From Pisaster brevispinus (taxonomy: Eukaryota > Echinodermata > Asteroidea > Forcipulatida > Asteriidae): a stretch of 64,000 bases of DNA. This document shows, piece by piece, positions 9,977 to 22,147 of the stretch. Location: contig JAMKCF010000008.1 of assembly GCA_023634235.1 (NCBI GenBank), forward strand, positions 14,283,420-14,347,419, given 5' to 3'. Positions within the stretch are counted from its first letter, which is position 1. The number at the start of each line of letters is the position of its first letter. The position numbers and the translations under genes were made by a program. The notes beneath the pieces were generated by a model, which did not search any database, was not told the origin of the DNA, and worked only from the letters and a program-made list of their open reading frames with translations.

Positions 9977-11689
9977 TTTTTATGTCAATACATTGTTGAT
10001 GAGCAGTGTCTTATCTTGTTATTTTTTTAGATCATTAAGTGACATGAAGGGCCCACATCATTATTGGTTTAGAGACCCCAGCCGGCCAGCATGGCCTTGC
10101 TTGCTTACCACCAATGACGGTTTGAATCAATGATCAGATTATGTCTTTTTCTCAGTGATCTGTCCAAAGAAAGTCTATTAAAAAATTAGATATAAATACA
10201 AAAATCTGACAGCTACATTTTCAAGAAGAAAAGACCAAGATTGTATTTTTTAGTAATAATGGGTGATAAAATGGGGGGGGAAGGCAGAATTGTCCCTTAA
10301 TATTTATAATGATTTTCATTGAGTAAAAACTGATCAACTAATTGTTTTTAAAAGGTTTTAACTTTTGATCCCTTTACAGCTTTCATTATTTTTGTTCCTG
10401 ACTTTTCAATCTCTTTTTATCATTTCTCGACAGTTGTATTTGTGTGATTGAATTCCGAGCAAGCCCAGTCTGTGCAAACATCTGAGAAAGCTAACTATAC
10501 TTTTGAGAGACTTTTAAAACTGTCAGATGAGGCAGAAGTTGATCAAGAGTGGATACTCCTCAGAATATATTAACCCAGTTGATGAAGACACATCCCCAGA
10601 GGTGGGTGACAACAAGGTGTGCACCTCGTTTTACAGCAAAATCTTTTTCTCCTTTTTGTTCTCCTTTGAGAATCATATTTTCTCTCTTGCAAATTTTTTG
10701 ATCAAAATGTGTACGTGCTTTAACTTTTTTAATTAAACGTTCATTCTTCTTTTTTTCTACAAATCATCACTAGCTTATTTACCACAAATTATTAAAAGCT
10801 TTCTAACTGAACTCAGTATTTCTAGTTTAATATTTGTTAAAAGGTAACAGTATCCCTTCCTTGACAATGAATAAGCTGCAAACATGTTCCTGGTGGGGGT
10901 TTGGGTTTTTTGTCCCCTGTGTTTTTCTTTCCCCGGGGGGCGGGGGTGGGGGGGGGGTGGGGGTGGCGTTCGTGAGGTGAAAGAATGACTACCTACTGTA
11001 AAGATGATTGTTCAGACAATAATCAGGTGTGCTGTTCCCTTTTCACAATCTTAACTTGAAAATGAATTCACATTTTAATCAATATTATTTATTCTTGTGT
11101 GTACAGGCATAGTCTCTATTGGTCTCACGGGTAGGTTTGGAATCTACAAAAAAGAAATGACACTCTGCAGCCATCTGTAGAATGCAACAACAAACCTTGC
11201 ATAACTGATATTCTGCAGGAGTGAATGCTGACGAAAGCAGATCTTCTGCAAAAAGATACTATGAATAATGATCAGTGTGTATAAGTTACACTGACACTAA
11301 GGATAAAACAGATGGAACACCTGACATTCTGCATCAGACTGCTCCAAGGCTAAAATACGTGTGCTCTGTAGAACTTTGGGTGCTTCATATTACAACTCTA
11401 GAGCATACCATCATGAAGAATTTGTATATCAAGACATTAAGTCTCACCCCAGTTGATATTGGATATGTGGTTCTGGATGTAAAGGATCCAAGTTCAATCT
11501 TATTTATTTATTTATTGCAAATAATAAAGTAATTTGATAATAAAATATCCAAGCAAAAATGTTTAAGTACATCAATCTAGAAAATAACTAGAAATACAAA
11601 CAGTTACAAAGGGTGACCAATCTTCAAGTTAACATTTTTAAAATATGTGTTTATTGTATGGTCAGGATAATTTTTTGACAATTCATAAC
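9977..11689. other. No confirmed gene; G-rich tract
   Basis: Mostly AT-rich unique sequence. A G-rich run at 10934-10968 could form a G-quadruplex on the + strand. Around 10440-10619 a short open stretch follows an AG and precedes a GTGTGC; it encodes MRQKLIKSGYSSEYINPVDE in one frame, but I know no match and the frame is not supported elsewhere. Confidence 0.4.
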
Positions 11690-12370
11690 TTCAGATGAAA
11701 TTTGAAGCTTTTGGTATTTTAATTAAAGAAGAAACGAAGCAAATACACTAAAATTAATAATAAAAAATGTATGTTATTTTATACTAGATGTTTGCACACA
11801 AAAAAATTGTGTGTGTGTGGAAACTTCTATTGGAAAATGTTTAAAGAAATGTTCATTTGAAGCTTTTGATGTTTTAATTAAAGAAAAAACAAAACAATGC
11901 AAACGCTCTGAAATTAATTATACAATTGTATTTTATTTTTCCGCCAGATATTTGTGCAGAAAACTTCTGATTTATGTGGAAACATCTGGTGGGAAATGTT
12001 TAAACAAATATTCATTTGATGTTTAAATTAAAGAAAAAACAATACAATGCAAATGCTCTGAATTAATTACAAAATTGTATTTTATTTTTCCGCCAGATAT
12101 TTGCACAGAAAACTTCTGATTTATATGGAAATATCTGGTGGGAAATATTTATACAAAAAAATTAATTTTATGCTCTTTATGTTTTAATATAAAAATAAAA
12201 CAACGCAAAACACTTTGAAATTAATTTTAAAAATAAGTATTTCATTTTCCGCCAGTGGAAACATCTGGTGGAAAATGTTAATATATGTTTTATTGAAACT
12301 TTTGATATTTTAAATAGAGTAAACAAAGCAAACGCTTAAGTAATTTTTATTTTTGTATGAACAATGTTTT
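11690..12370. repeat. ~155-bp tandem repeat, about 4.5 copies
   Basis: Units start near 11700, 11857, 12017, 12168 and 12293. Each carries TGAAGCTTTTGATGTTTTAA or a variant, TTCCGCCAGATATTTG, and GGAAACATCTGGTGGGAAAT. Copies differ and the last is partial, so the array is old. No ORF spans it. Confidence 0.8.
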
Positions 12371-12559
12371 AAATAAAGAGGTACACATTCAGCATCTAAA
12401 CATTCCCGATTGGTCTGTGTTAATTTATTACCTGATTAAATAAAAGCACAAAATCAGACTGCTTGAAAAACTGCAAACAGCGAAGATAAACTTTATTTTG
12501 TGGAATTTTATCTCCATTACAAAGGAGAAACAATTATTTTTAGTGGCGGTAGTCAAAGA

Positions 12560-12620
12560 GGGCGCCCTTTAAAGACAACAGAGGGCGCCCTTTATAGTCA
12601 ACAGAGGGCGACCTTTACAC
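12560..12620. repeat. Short GAGGGCGCCCTTTA tandem repeat
   Basis: AGAGGGCGCCCTTTA or close variants occur three times at about 26-bp spacing (12557, 12582 and 12604 region). Confidence 0.6.
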
Positions 12621-12706
12621 TAAATATTTAACATGTATCAACGTGTGTTCATATATACATCACGTGGTTCTAATATTCATCATGGTTAAAAATTATTGGT
12701 TTGGTG

Positions 12707-12830
12707 TGGATCGCCGATGGCCTAGCGGACAAGGTCACGCACGGGGAGAGCAAGATCGGAAGACCTGCACGGGTTCGAATCCCGGCAAGTCACAAGGTAA
12801 GAATAATGGTATAATGTACACTAACATGCA
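12707..12830 (+). repeat. tRNA-derived SINE (family 2)
   Basis: A Pol III type 2 promoter is visible: A box TGGCCTAGCGGACAAGG at about 12718 and B box GGGTTCGAATCCC at about 12770. The segment between is too irregular for a folded tRNA, and a repetitive ACTAACATGCACTAACTAAC tail follows. It is a tRNA-derived SINE or a tRNA relic. The purine-rich stretch 12865-12935 follows. Confidence 0.55.
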
Positions 12831-13008
12831 CTAACTAACACGCATTAACAAGCACCACGCACGATGCACAAGGAGGGACCGGCCAGGACGGAGGGAGGAA
12901 GAGGGGAGGTGGACAGGAGAGAGAGAAGAGGGGGTGGTCAATTTTTTAAAACAAATTTCAACTGGTTAAAAAAAAAAAAATTATTATTTGAAAAACCAAA
13001 AAATTAAC

Positions 13009-13180
13009 GGTCTTTCATTTTTTTAAAATCGGCTGAAACGCACGCTCGTTGATTATTTTTAATTTTTAATTTTAAAAAATTAAAAAAAATCAAAAAATCA
13101 AAAAAACTTTTTTTTACGGTCTTTCATCTTTTTAATATCGGCTGAAACGCACGCTCGTTAATTATTTTTCAATTCAAAAA
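13009..13180. repeat. AT-rich tandem duplication (~105 bp)
   Basis: ACGGTCTTTCAT, then a T-run, AATCGGCTGAAACGCACGC and TCGTT appear twice (about 13009-13052 and 13116-13160), separated by A/T-only sequence. Confidence 0.7.
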
Positions 13181-14487
13181 AATAAAAATAAAAAATAAAA
13201 AAATTTGTGCAAAATGTCCATAATTTGTTTAATGTTTTGAAAAATAATAGCTGTAAAGCACCCTTACATGCTTATTATGATGCTTAAATTACTCTACTAC
13301 ATAAACTTCGTAATCTTGTGGTCCCAAAAGACCTTGGAATTTGTTTTCAATAATAATGTTCATTTTTATCTCTTTAAAACGATGCATTACTTCATTTCCA
13401 TACATTTCCAACATTTTATTACACATACGGTTCAAATTCCTTTTATGATTTAAGGACATAAAACGTTCTACAACACATTTTACAAAAATAACATGCCAGT
13501 TTCAACTAAAAAGGATACATTTACCATGGCTAAATGGCGCATTTAAGTTAGCAAGTAGTTCTCATGATTTACATCAAATGACATCTTAGTTATGGTCAGG
13601 AAATGAAAGTTTCCAAGTTACATCCAGCAATGACTTTATCTGGAAGGTACCACTAACACTTAACACTTTAATTCCATGGTCTTTTAGAGCAAACTGAAGT
13701 GAGGGGGGGGGGGGGCTCTATTTATTCCTTTATTTCTCTAAACCTTCAAGACAAATTTGAGTCCACAAGGCAATAAAAGTCTGTTACATAGTTCATGTTT
13801 CACTGTGGGCCTGTGTCAAATTGAGACAGGGTACAAGACAAAATGGCAACTGACTTATTTATTGTTGAAATTTAAAGAGCATGAGGAAAACGTCCTTGCT
13901 GATAAGCGTAGAATTTGCATAGTGGAGAACACATTTGTTTCTTACTCTATCTTAACCTTTAAACCACTCTAAAACCTCTATACATCGTTAATCTAACAAA
14001 CAAGTACATAATAACTGATCTAATTGAATTTGATCTGAAAATATAAGATGTTGTAGCAGCTTATCGTTTCTATAAAGTAGGACCGTGATCAGTTTTATGA
14101 GAGAGACATTTTGTGATTACAGATGACACACAGTCCTTTTAGATATAACACACTATTAACGTTAGCTTTGTTTGCATTTAGTTCTAGTCTAGTTGAAAGT
14201 ACCTAAATGCAATAAAACAGAAGTAGCAATAACAATGATACATATATAGTAAAGGTCTGCTTACATTAAACAAGACTTTTTCACTTTTGTACTTGTTAAA
14301 AATCTTCTTGGCCTACTTATACTGTATACAAAAACACAGTCATTGGTACATGTATTGGTTTTTAAAGAATCACGTGGGGACAGGTAGTGAGGACGATGAT
14401 GTCCTGTAAATGTTGTGTAAACAGGCCTTTTTACAATGTGTATTATAAATGTAACAAGCCTACCTCAATATCCGAGAATTCTATAAG
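13181..14487. other. No gene recognised
   Basis: AT-rich unique DNA with a G-run at 13703-13713. No ORF has a recognisable domain. It lies 3' of the minus-strand exon at 14488 and would contain that gene's 3' UTR. Confidence 0.45.
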
Positions 14488-14631
14488 TTACAGATTTGAG
14501 ATTGCTTGATGCAGAGAGATGTTGATGTAGTTGAAATCATGGTTAAGAAGGAACCCAAGTGTTCCTTCAGCCGAGCTTGTGCATCTCTCATTAGAACTGA
14601 GGCGTCCACCTGTCAAATCATCTTGAATGTA
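14488..14631 (-). CDS. Terminal coding exon of an unrecognised minus-strand gene
   Basis: Minus-strand open stretch of 48 codons including a TAA stop (14488-14490). It is preceded by a good acceptor, TTCATATTGCAG, just above 14631. It reads YIQDDLTGGRLSSNERCTSS, then AEGTLGFLLNHDFNYINISL and HQAISNL. The composition looks coding (few Lys/Phe runs, balanced residues), but I do not recognise the family. A second AG ten bases inside (TTCAAG) would join in phase with the candidate exon at 16067-16138. A possible start (ATG at 18099 on the minus strand, donor CTCTG/GTAAGA) would place the 80-bp minisatellite in an intron. Confidence 0.45.
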   Translation of the reverse strand, partial: YIQDDLTGGRLSSNERCTSSAEGTLGFLLNHDFNYINISLHQAISNL

Positions 14632-14961
14632 CTGCAATATGAACCCAAAGAGAATGTATGCATAAAATTAATATAGCCAAGGATCAACAATTTTTAATAA
14701 AAGTCTTTGGGATGTGATATATCTTTAAAACCACACCAGGCATTTCCTGCTTTCAGCAACTCTATCTACAACTTCAAACTCAGAAAACTAACTGCAAGAA
14801 CAGGAGACAGGGGAGGAATGCTAATAAGGAGAGATACTGATAGGATCCACAGGGGTAAGACGACATGACACGATGGCAGATATGTGATAGTTTGGATGAT
14901 AGGGGGAGATGTATAATGGCGTAAGTGGATTGACAAAGTACATGGTACTATCAAAGGGGTA

Positions 14962-15951
14962 AACATGTTGGGGGATGATCCATAGAAACATCAAAGTAGG
15001 GTGAATGTTTGGGATTTACACAAAATGGCACAAGAAGGGATACGATGATGCAGGAGGATCCAGAGTAACAGCAAACTGGGATGCATGTTTGGGTTTGACA
15101 CAGATGAAGGAGTAAAATATTTGGGGTGGATCCAGTGTGACAGCAAAGTGGGATGCATGTTTGGGATTGATACAGTAGGGCAGTAGAAGGGGTAACATGT
15201 TGGGTGAGGATTCAGAGTGACAGCAAAGTGGGGTGCATGTTTGGGATTGATACAGTAGAGGCAGTAGATGGAGTAACATATTGGGGGAGGATCCAGAGTG
15301 ACAGCAAAGTGGGGTGCATGTTTGGGATTGAATACAGTTAGGGCGGTAGAAGAGGTAGGCCTAACGTGTTGGGGTGGATCCAGAGTGACAGCAAAGTGGG
15401 ATGCATGTTTAGGATTGATACAGTAGGGCAGAAGTGGGGGTAAAATGTTGGGGTGGGTCCAGAGTGAAAGCAATGTTGGGTGTATATTTGGGATTTATAC
15501 AGTAGGGCACTAGAAATGGTAACATGTTGGGGTGGATCCAGAGCTGACAGCAAAGTGGGGTGCATGTTTGGGATTGATACAGTAGGGCAGTAGTAGGGGT
15601 AAAATGTTGGGGGTGGATCCAGAGCTGACAGCGAAGTGAGATGCATTTTTTGGATTGATACAGCAGAGCAGTAGAAGGGGTAACATGTTGGGGGTGGATC
15701 CAGAGTGACACTGACAGCAAAGTGGAATGCATGTTTGGGACTGATACAGTAGGGCAGTAGAAGGGGTAACATGTTGGGGGTGGATCCAGAGTGACAGTAA
15801 AGTGGTATGCATGTTTGGGATTGGTAGGGCAGTAGAAGGGGTACATGTTGGGGAGGATACAGAGTGACAGTAAAGTGGGGATGGGTGTTTGGGATCAAGG
15901 ATGGTAGAAATGGGGTATTTTTAGGGGGTAGATCCAGGGTGGTAGAAATAA
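14962..15951. repeat. ~80-bp minisatellite, about 12 copies
   Basis: The unit runs GTAACATGTTGGGGGTGGAT, CCAGAGTGACAGCAAAGTGG, GATGCATGTTTGGGATTGAT, ACAGTAGGGCAGTAGAAGGG. It repeats from about 15005 to 15885 at 79-86 bp spacing. Copies differ by point changes and 1-8 bp gaps. Long minus-strand ORFs across it are a by-product of the stop-poor unit, whose length is not a multiple of three, and are not called genes. Confidence 0.92.
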
Positions 15952-16066
15952 GGGGGTATGTATGTGGTGGAGTGCAAGGTACATAAGAGCAAAGAGGGAC
16001 GTTTAGTTTTGATCAAAGATAGTGGTTAAAAAGTGTTGTGTGTAATAGATATTTTATTTTACTCAC

Positions 16067-16138
16067 CAAAACTTCTAAAGAATGAGTGAAGAATTAAGTT
16101 GGTAATCATCATTCGTGGAATCAGTTTGCAGGAACTTT
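16067..16138 (-). CDS. Candidate internal exon of the same unrecognised minus-strand gene
   Basis: 72 bases between acceptor CTTGTGCAG and donor GTGAGT on the minus strand. Only one frame is open: SSCKLIPRMMITNLILHSFF followed by RSF. It begins and ends in phase 1. It fits the downstream exon at 14488-14631 only if that exon uses its inner acceptor. Splice signals and the open frame are the whole case; no homolog is known to me. Confidence 0.25.
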
Positions 16139-18395
16139 CTGCACAAGGGCCAAAATAAGGAAAAAGATTTTTATAAGCAAAGAGTTTAGCAAATTGGAAA
16201 TCTTAAAGCAGGCTAATGCAGTAATTATTAAGCAGTGAGTGCACCTGTGGCTTCACTGGGTTCTTCTAACCCAGTTTTATAAAACCATAATTTGATAAAT
16301 ATTTCATACTGTGTGCTAAAATTGAAGTTTCCAAACACAATGACTTATCAATCAGATCTTAAAGAAACTGTGTCAATTATCCGACTAATCTGACCCCAAA
16401 ATTTAAATTTATATTTAAAAAAAGGTATTTCTACACATTTGAGAAATTTATGAGCAGTAATTTTAGGTACTGCATAAAAAAAAAACTGCAAATGATAATT
16501 GGTAGTAAATTAAAGCCTAAATGTAAATGTTCGGAATTCAGACATTGTCTCATGTCCATCAGACATTAACAGACAATTTTGCAAATTGTGCATTGTTCAT
16601 GGCATTGCAAAAGTTTTTGTAAGCTTTTCGTTTTGAAAAAACAACATTCAAAATTTGTTCAGAGAAAAAATCTTTAAAAATAACCACTTTTGTTGAATAA
16701 CTGGCCATGCACCTGTAAAACTAATTGGGGACTTTTAAAACACTAGGGTGGCATTAGACGGGCGGCCTGGTGAAATCCACTATCATAACAAAAAATATTT
16801 TTTAAAAAATATTTTAAAAAATGCATGACCTGATTTGCACTACAACGTTATCACCAGATCAACCTGCACCATTTTTCTGCCATTGCATGCACCACCTATT
16901 ATCTGAATACATTGAGATTCTATGGACCTCTTCTTTTGAATAGTATTGATAAAAACAAAGTCAAGGTCATTTTGTGGGAACTTTTATGAACAAAACCTTG
17001 CCTTTAACTATTTAAAATAGCTTCTTCCCCTTTTGTCCTTCACCTCTAGTCTGTAACTAAAAATTTAAATCTATGATTTACTTTCTTGTTTCAACCTAGT
17101 TTGTCAGGCCGTTTTTGCTTTGTTTGTTTTTCTCATATAAATATTATTCTTTTATTTCCTTTGGCCCCAATACATCTTTGTTCATTAGAAGTTCCTATAA
17201 TAATTTGCACATTTGCAATGCAAATAAATGTTGAGTGAATTAAAATTTTATTTTGTTTACCAAGTATGTTTGCTTCCACTGCCAGGTACATGTAGAATAT
17301 CAAAAGTTGGCAGTGTTTTTTTATTTTGTAGGCCTAATGTTTAGGGGCTTATATGTTATAGACCTACATAAAGCCATTGTTTCAAAGGAATCCACCTAGA
17401 AAGTATCCATTGCTCTCATCAGCTGATGGCGTAATGGATAGCGACTATTAAAATCATGTGAATTATGAATGTGTATGGTCAGAATGTCTTGTAATCCTTG
17501 TATCCTGTGCTTTTTCATTTCATATTGATGATCTTGTTGTGAAATGGTTGTTGTGGAACTGACCATGGTCAAAAACACCGACTGGGTTTACACGGGTAGG
17601 CCCTACTAAACTAGTCGGGACTACAGTACGGTTGTTGTAGTTGTATACACACACACAATCGTCACTGTCATATGCAGCAAGCAGCTCTAGACATTGAACT
17701 ATTTCAAAGAAACTCGTGTGTGATTTTTAATAAAATAGTATGCAGGACTGCAGTTAACACCACAAACAGCAACGACATTGAACTACTAACTATAAATATG
17801 TTAAGTTTGTGACATATGTTAATTATTTGTATATGTCTTCCTCCTTCAGACTCTGTCAACATCAGACGCTCTGTCTTTCTTTCTCCGCTGTGTGGAGACG
17901 AGAGAGATGGCGGGTGTAAAACGCTGCCGACTACGGTCAACGGACTACGCCTACCACTACCAGTCACAACAAAAAGCTGTTCTTATAGAAAATTTTAACA
18001 CTTAGCTACACGTCAAATAATCCATAAACAAGTTCCGTACAATAAAAGTTAAAAACTGAGCATATAAATCCGTTCTTACCAGAGTTTTAGACAAGTCATA
18101 ATTGCAGACGACAGCTCAATGTTGTTATTGGCAATCGCGTTCAGGGTACTCACTACGCATGTGCAGCAAATTGTGCAAAGTGAGGGCGCCCTTTCTTGGA
18201 ACAAATTGAAGATGAACTATGTTTCATTTTCATTGTTAATTTTTTATTTTTAATCTCTCTTTTTCTTTTTTTCTAAAACCATTACGGTATTGCCCTCACT
18301 GTAATTTTAGGCTTAAAAATACTTGTTTTAAAATGGCACCAGACTATTTTTCCTTCCAAAGTCGGTCTGGTTCATGTAAAACTCTATAATGGTCT
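16139..18395. other. No confirmed gene; CpG-richer promoter-like patch at 17870-18180
   Basis: AT-rich sequence with no recognisable coding block. At 17870-17960 and 18120-18200 CpG density rises. On the minus strand an ATG at 18099 gives MTCLKL and then a consensus donor (GTAAGA) at 18079. This could be the 5' end of the minus-strand gene ending at 14488, but the link is unproven. Confidence 0.3.
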
Positions 18396-18637
18396 GGGCC
18401 CAATTTCATAGAGCTGCTAAGCACAAAAATTTGCTTAGCATGAAATTTCTTCCTTGATAAAAACAGGATTACCAACCAAATTTCCACGTGATTTTCAGGA
18501 TAAGAAAACAACAGCTGACTACCAGTAACAAGCAATATGCAACACATGGAAATTTGGTTGGTAATCTTGTTTTTATCAAGGAAGAAATTTCATGCTAAGC
18601 AAATTTTTGTGCTTAGCAGCTCTATGAAATTGGGCCC
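18396..18637. mobile_element. Long palindromic MITE of the GGGCCCAATTTCAT family, copy 1
   Basis: Two near-perfect inverted arms (18396-18492 and 18541-18637) start and end with GGGCCCAATTTCATAGAGC and its complement. The arms contain TGCTTAGCATGAAATTTC and TTGGTTGGTAATC. The loop is ~48 bp. Related copies occur at 47.9-48.5, 56.5 and 57.5 kb. Confidence 0.9.
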
Positions 18638-19639
18638 TGGTTACAACACCGGGAATTTGTTTGGGATAAAACATAGAAAAGTGCGTGTTTTTGTCTTGTT
18701 CTGTTTTATTTATTTCATTAAAAAAAATTATTATTATTATTATTATTATTTTTTTTTTTTTTTTTTTGGGGGGGGGAGGACAAAACTACAACAATGCGGA
18801 AAAGTGGAAAAAGTGAGGGAAATTTTGTTTGCAATGAATGGCTTATGGTGCGAAACAGTTAGTTTTTAGAAAAAAGGGTGATTAAAACATTACAACAAAT
18901 TATATGTTCATAAGTGATGGTTGAAGCTTTGCATGGTGAGTAATTAAATAAGAAGTTAAAAAAAAAGTAAACTTGCGGGTACAACCATTGATCTCTAATC
19001 TACTAGAGATCAGGTACAACTCTGTGTAAAATATATTTTGGGAGGAGTGTTGGCTCGGAACAGACCGTGTAAGTCTCGCGACGATGAGGTCACCGTTGAG
19101 CTTCTGGGCACCTCTCTGAGCCATCAGCATTGGATATTAACGTGGGATTTCTATCACATCACTTTTTATCAACCCCCCAAAACCATATTGGTGGATTGGT
19201 CACGCTTTAAGCTAACAATGTAATAAATATAAAATAAAATAAACATCTGGAAACTTGTAGGTATTGTTAATAGCATTCAAATAATTTATCATTTTCTTAG
19301 TATACCTCGGCAAGATTAGATTGAGGAAATTAAAATTACGTTGGCCTAATGTTAACTGAAAAAAGTACGGCAAGCTGTCCCTGGCTAGTCAATGTTCAGT
19401 GAGTGCTAACTTATGTAACTAGTCGACAAAGGAGAAGATTTTTATGGGAGTTAACTGATTTTTATGATTACAACTCTGATTTTGACACAGGAGAGCAAGT
19501 CAATGATGCATACTCTATCAAATTTCGAGACTGGAGGTGGTTTGAGGTATTCTAGGTGAGCACACGCCCTCCATTGAACGACAACAAAACATGCACGCGA
19601 TCACAGTTAGCGCGATCAAAACGGTTTTGATAACAGATA
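18638..19639. other. No gene recognised; (TTA)n/T/G microsatellite
   Basis: A simple tract at 18719-18777 runs poly-A, (TTA)n, poly-T and poly-G. The rest is unique AT-rich DNA; ORFs up to about 110 codons cross the simple tract and are not credible. Confidence 0.5.
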
Positions 19640-20610
19640 TTTCATAATTATGTATGAAGGGTCACAGCATACACATTATAAGTCACTGTGAATCTACAAG
19701 AATGATAAGTGCCCTTATTTGTAAGACAGATTTTTTCAATATGAATGAGAAATGTTGGGTTTAATACCAGATTTTCATCTCTACTGGTTCAGCATAAATT
19801 TTATCTAATAATGGATCCACTCTCACCCATTCAACATCTATGCGTTTTTCTTAAACATCGGTTTTCTTTCATTCACTATTGTTAGCAGAATTTTTCGTCT
19901 TGAAACAACATTACGAGCAATTCTTAGACCACGTGTTTTTCAATTTGGCCTACGCCACCACGAAGAATAGTGAAGGGTTGTTTCCTTTATTTTGACCGTT
20001 TCAGAACCTCATAATTACCGGATGAAATCCTTCTGGGGTACTACAAAAAGCCATAACCAACTCACAATTTTTGCGTTGCAGGGATCTTGTCAACAAAGAT
20101 GATTACAAATTGGAATTTACTGATGAGCAAAATTTAGTCTTTTTATGTCGGCCATTGTAAATTGTGGACACGCCCATCACACCGATGTGAATAATTTCCA
20201 TATCAAAACTAAACCATGTTATAATGGACAAATTTATAGAGAACATCTTTTTCTAGGGTGTGCAAATAAAAATACATGTACACAAAGTTGTAGACAAGAA
20301 TGATGGCCCAAAAGTTAAAATAATTGTATTTCGAATAAGTTGTTTAGAAACCTTTGGAAAGATGGGTAAGGTAGGTGGAGTTTCTAAATTCGATAACCCA
20401 AGATAAACAAACATTTCCGTTCAAGAACGGAACACACATTTTTTTCCTATCAGAAAATGTATTAAGCCACCAAGAGAATTGTTAGTATCGCCGAATGAAC
20501 ACACACGCACACAAGAGTTAATAGATAGTCAAAATACAAAATGTTATTAAACATGCAAAGTACTCCTTTGATAACCACAGAAATTAGAATAACAAAATCC
20601 CATGGTAAAA
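19640..20610 (-). repeat. Dispersed repeat, copy 2 (inverted relative to 5045-6425)
   Basis: Reverse complement of the repeat at 5045-6425 with moderate divergence. It lacks the duplicated 63-bp blocks of copy 1. The two copies lie ~13 kb apart in opposite orientation. Confidence 0.7.
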
Positions 20611-21525
20611 ATTTGATTATTTGTTTAAATATAGCATAAATGTTTCAGTTAAAATAAATATCTGTAAAATGAACAAATCTCAATGAGCAGAAATCTTGGT
20701 ACATGAACAATAATTTTGCATCCTTTAACGATGAGTTTTTATTACCATAAATAGTTACTTAATTAGCCTGAATATTCTTACTCTTTAGCAAAACCTTTTG
20801 TTTAATTAAAATCAGAAAAAACAACCATGGAATTAAAAGAACACAATTTTGGGCGAACATAGTAATGAATAATGAAAGCTTGGTATTAACCGTTTTTAAA
20901 GTTCGTTTAAAGTATTTTGGTTAAAAGAATCCACACCAAGTTTGAAAGACGATTTTTTTGAAGATGTTTTGGGTCTCAAAAAGAATGAGTAGAAACTTAG
21001 CCACATGAACAATTTGGTCTCATATATAAATTTGGCAGTAAACCTTGGGGGCATGTCCCACAAGGCAATTTACAGGCAACAAGTCCTAGGCAATCGTGAA
21101 TATTAAAAGGCATTCACATTTCAATGTTCACATAATTAATTACTCGTGTGTGACCGAAACGCGCTCTTCTTGCAGGCAGTGCAGTTGGTTGCCTCAATGT
21201 TGCAAGTGAAAATTGTCCCGCATGACTTAAGGCCCCTTACAAATGGAAAGTCTCAACGGCTATACTTACAAACGATTAGGGGCCTACATGAACTTTTTTG
21301 TTTTACCAACATCGTTAACGGCAGGGCTTTGTATTACAAGAAAAAGACCAGACCATTCATTGCAAATATTTTGCATGTGTTGATTAAAAACCAAACTTTC
21401 AGACTAGTTTGGTTGGTAGTTACTCGCCCAATGCTGAAATCACTTTTCTCAGTCAGTCGTCCAGTAATTTTAAAGTGCTTTGGGATGATAAGGATTCCTG
21501 AACTTAGAGCTAAATCATGCTGAAA
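20611..21525. other. No gene recognised
   Basis: A 125-codon ORF occurs at 21146-21523 (+) but shows no domain, no matching splice sites and no biased composition. I do not call it. Confidence 0.4.
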
Positions 21526-21640
21526 ATTAAGGCTCAGATAGCTCAATTTGTCGAGCGCTGGCACTTTAATCCGGAGGTCGCAGGCTCAAATCCAGCACTT
21601 ATTAACTTTTTTTTGTTCAACCCCAAATTACACTTGATTT
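21526..21640 (+). repeat. tRNA-Lys-like SINE (family 3), copy 1
   Basis: A tRNA-like head (A box ATAGCTCAATTTGTCGAGCG, a seven-base anticodon loop ACTTTAA with TTT in the anticodon position, B box GGCTCAAATCC) is followed by TTTTTTTTGTTCAACCCCAA. The acceptor stem does not pair, so it is not a functional tRNA gene. The minus-strand copy at 54305-54421 shares both head and tail. Confidence 0.7.
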
Positions 21641-21861
21641 TGAATACAAACATGTGCACATTTAAATACAGGTTGAGTATAAGTTGAAAGTTGTTGATAT
21701 ATTAGGGGAAAATTCTGAAAGCTCATAAAAACACTGAAAAGGTCGCAAAAACAGCATTTCAGGACCCCACAAATCACCGATGCTTATTTCAATCACTGCT
21801 CTCAATCATACACCTGCTGAATATGAACATGCACAAAACGACTGGCAAAACAAGATAAAAC

Positions 21862-21892
21862 ATGGCTACCGAAATGGATGAAATTCTGAAAG
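21862..21892 (+). CDS. Possible first coding exon (MATEMDEILK)
   Basis: An ATG in good context (AACATGG) opens a ten-codon stretch, MATEMDEILK, ending in AAAG followed by a GTTAGT donor. It could be the start of the gene ending at 24808, but its phase (1) does not match that exon's phase (0), so at least one exon would have to lie between. This is weak evidence. Confidence 0.15.
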
Positions 21893-22004
21893 GTTAGTTG
21901 TATGGTTTGTTGATTGAACACTGGAGGATGGGAATTACCAAATGGGAAATGATGTTCTTTTCCCCTTCAGTAGCTTGTCAGTTAATGGTGGCTAATTAAT
22001 AGTG

Positions 22005-22147
22005 GGCAGGCCTGATGGTTCACAGAGGCAATAGCCTCCATGCCCCTGGTCATCGCTTTGGTGTCCCTTGAAAAGTTCAAATAGGAATTAAAAATTTCCT
22101 CAGAGTAGGCTTTCATGCCCCTGCCCTTTCAAAACATCAGGCCTGAC
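22005..22147. repeat. Small inverted-repeat element
   Basis: GGCAGGCCTGATGG at 22005 is mirrored by ACATCAGGCCTGACAGG at 22133. The ends are short and the interior is unique, so it may be a small MITE. Confidence 0.3.

Noticed and set aside
10527..10736. Possible exon starting MRQKLIKSGY
   Set aside because: Two frames look equally coding-like over only ~100 bases, and no partner exon or known protein was found.
15338..15898. Minus-strand ORFs of 100-186 codons with repeats of Ser-Gln-Thr-Cys, His-Phe-Ala-Val and Leu-Asp-Pro-Pro
   Set aside because: They are translations of the ~80-bp minisatellite in several frames; the unit is not a multiple of three and no start, splice site or domain supports them.
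21146..21523. 125-codon + ORF
   Set aside because: No recognisable motif, no fitting splice sites, and a SINE starts right after it.
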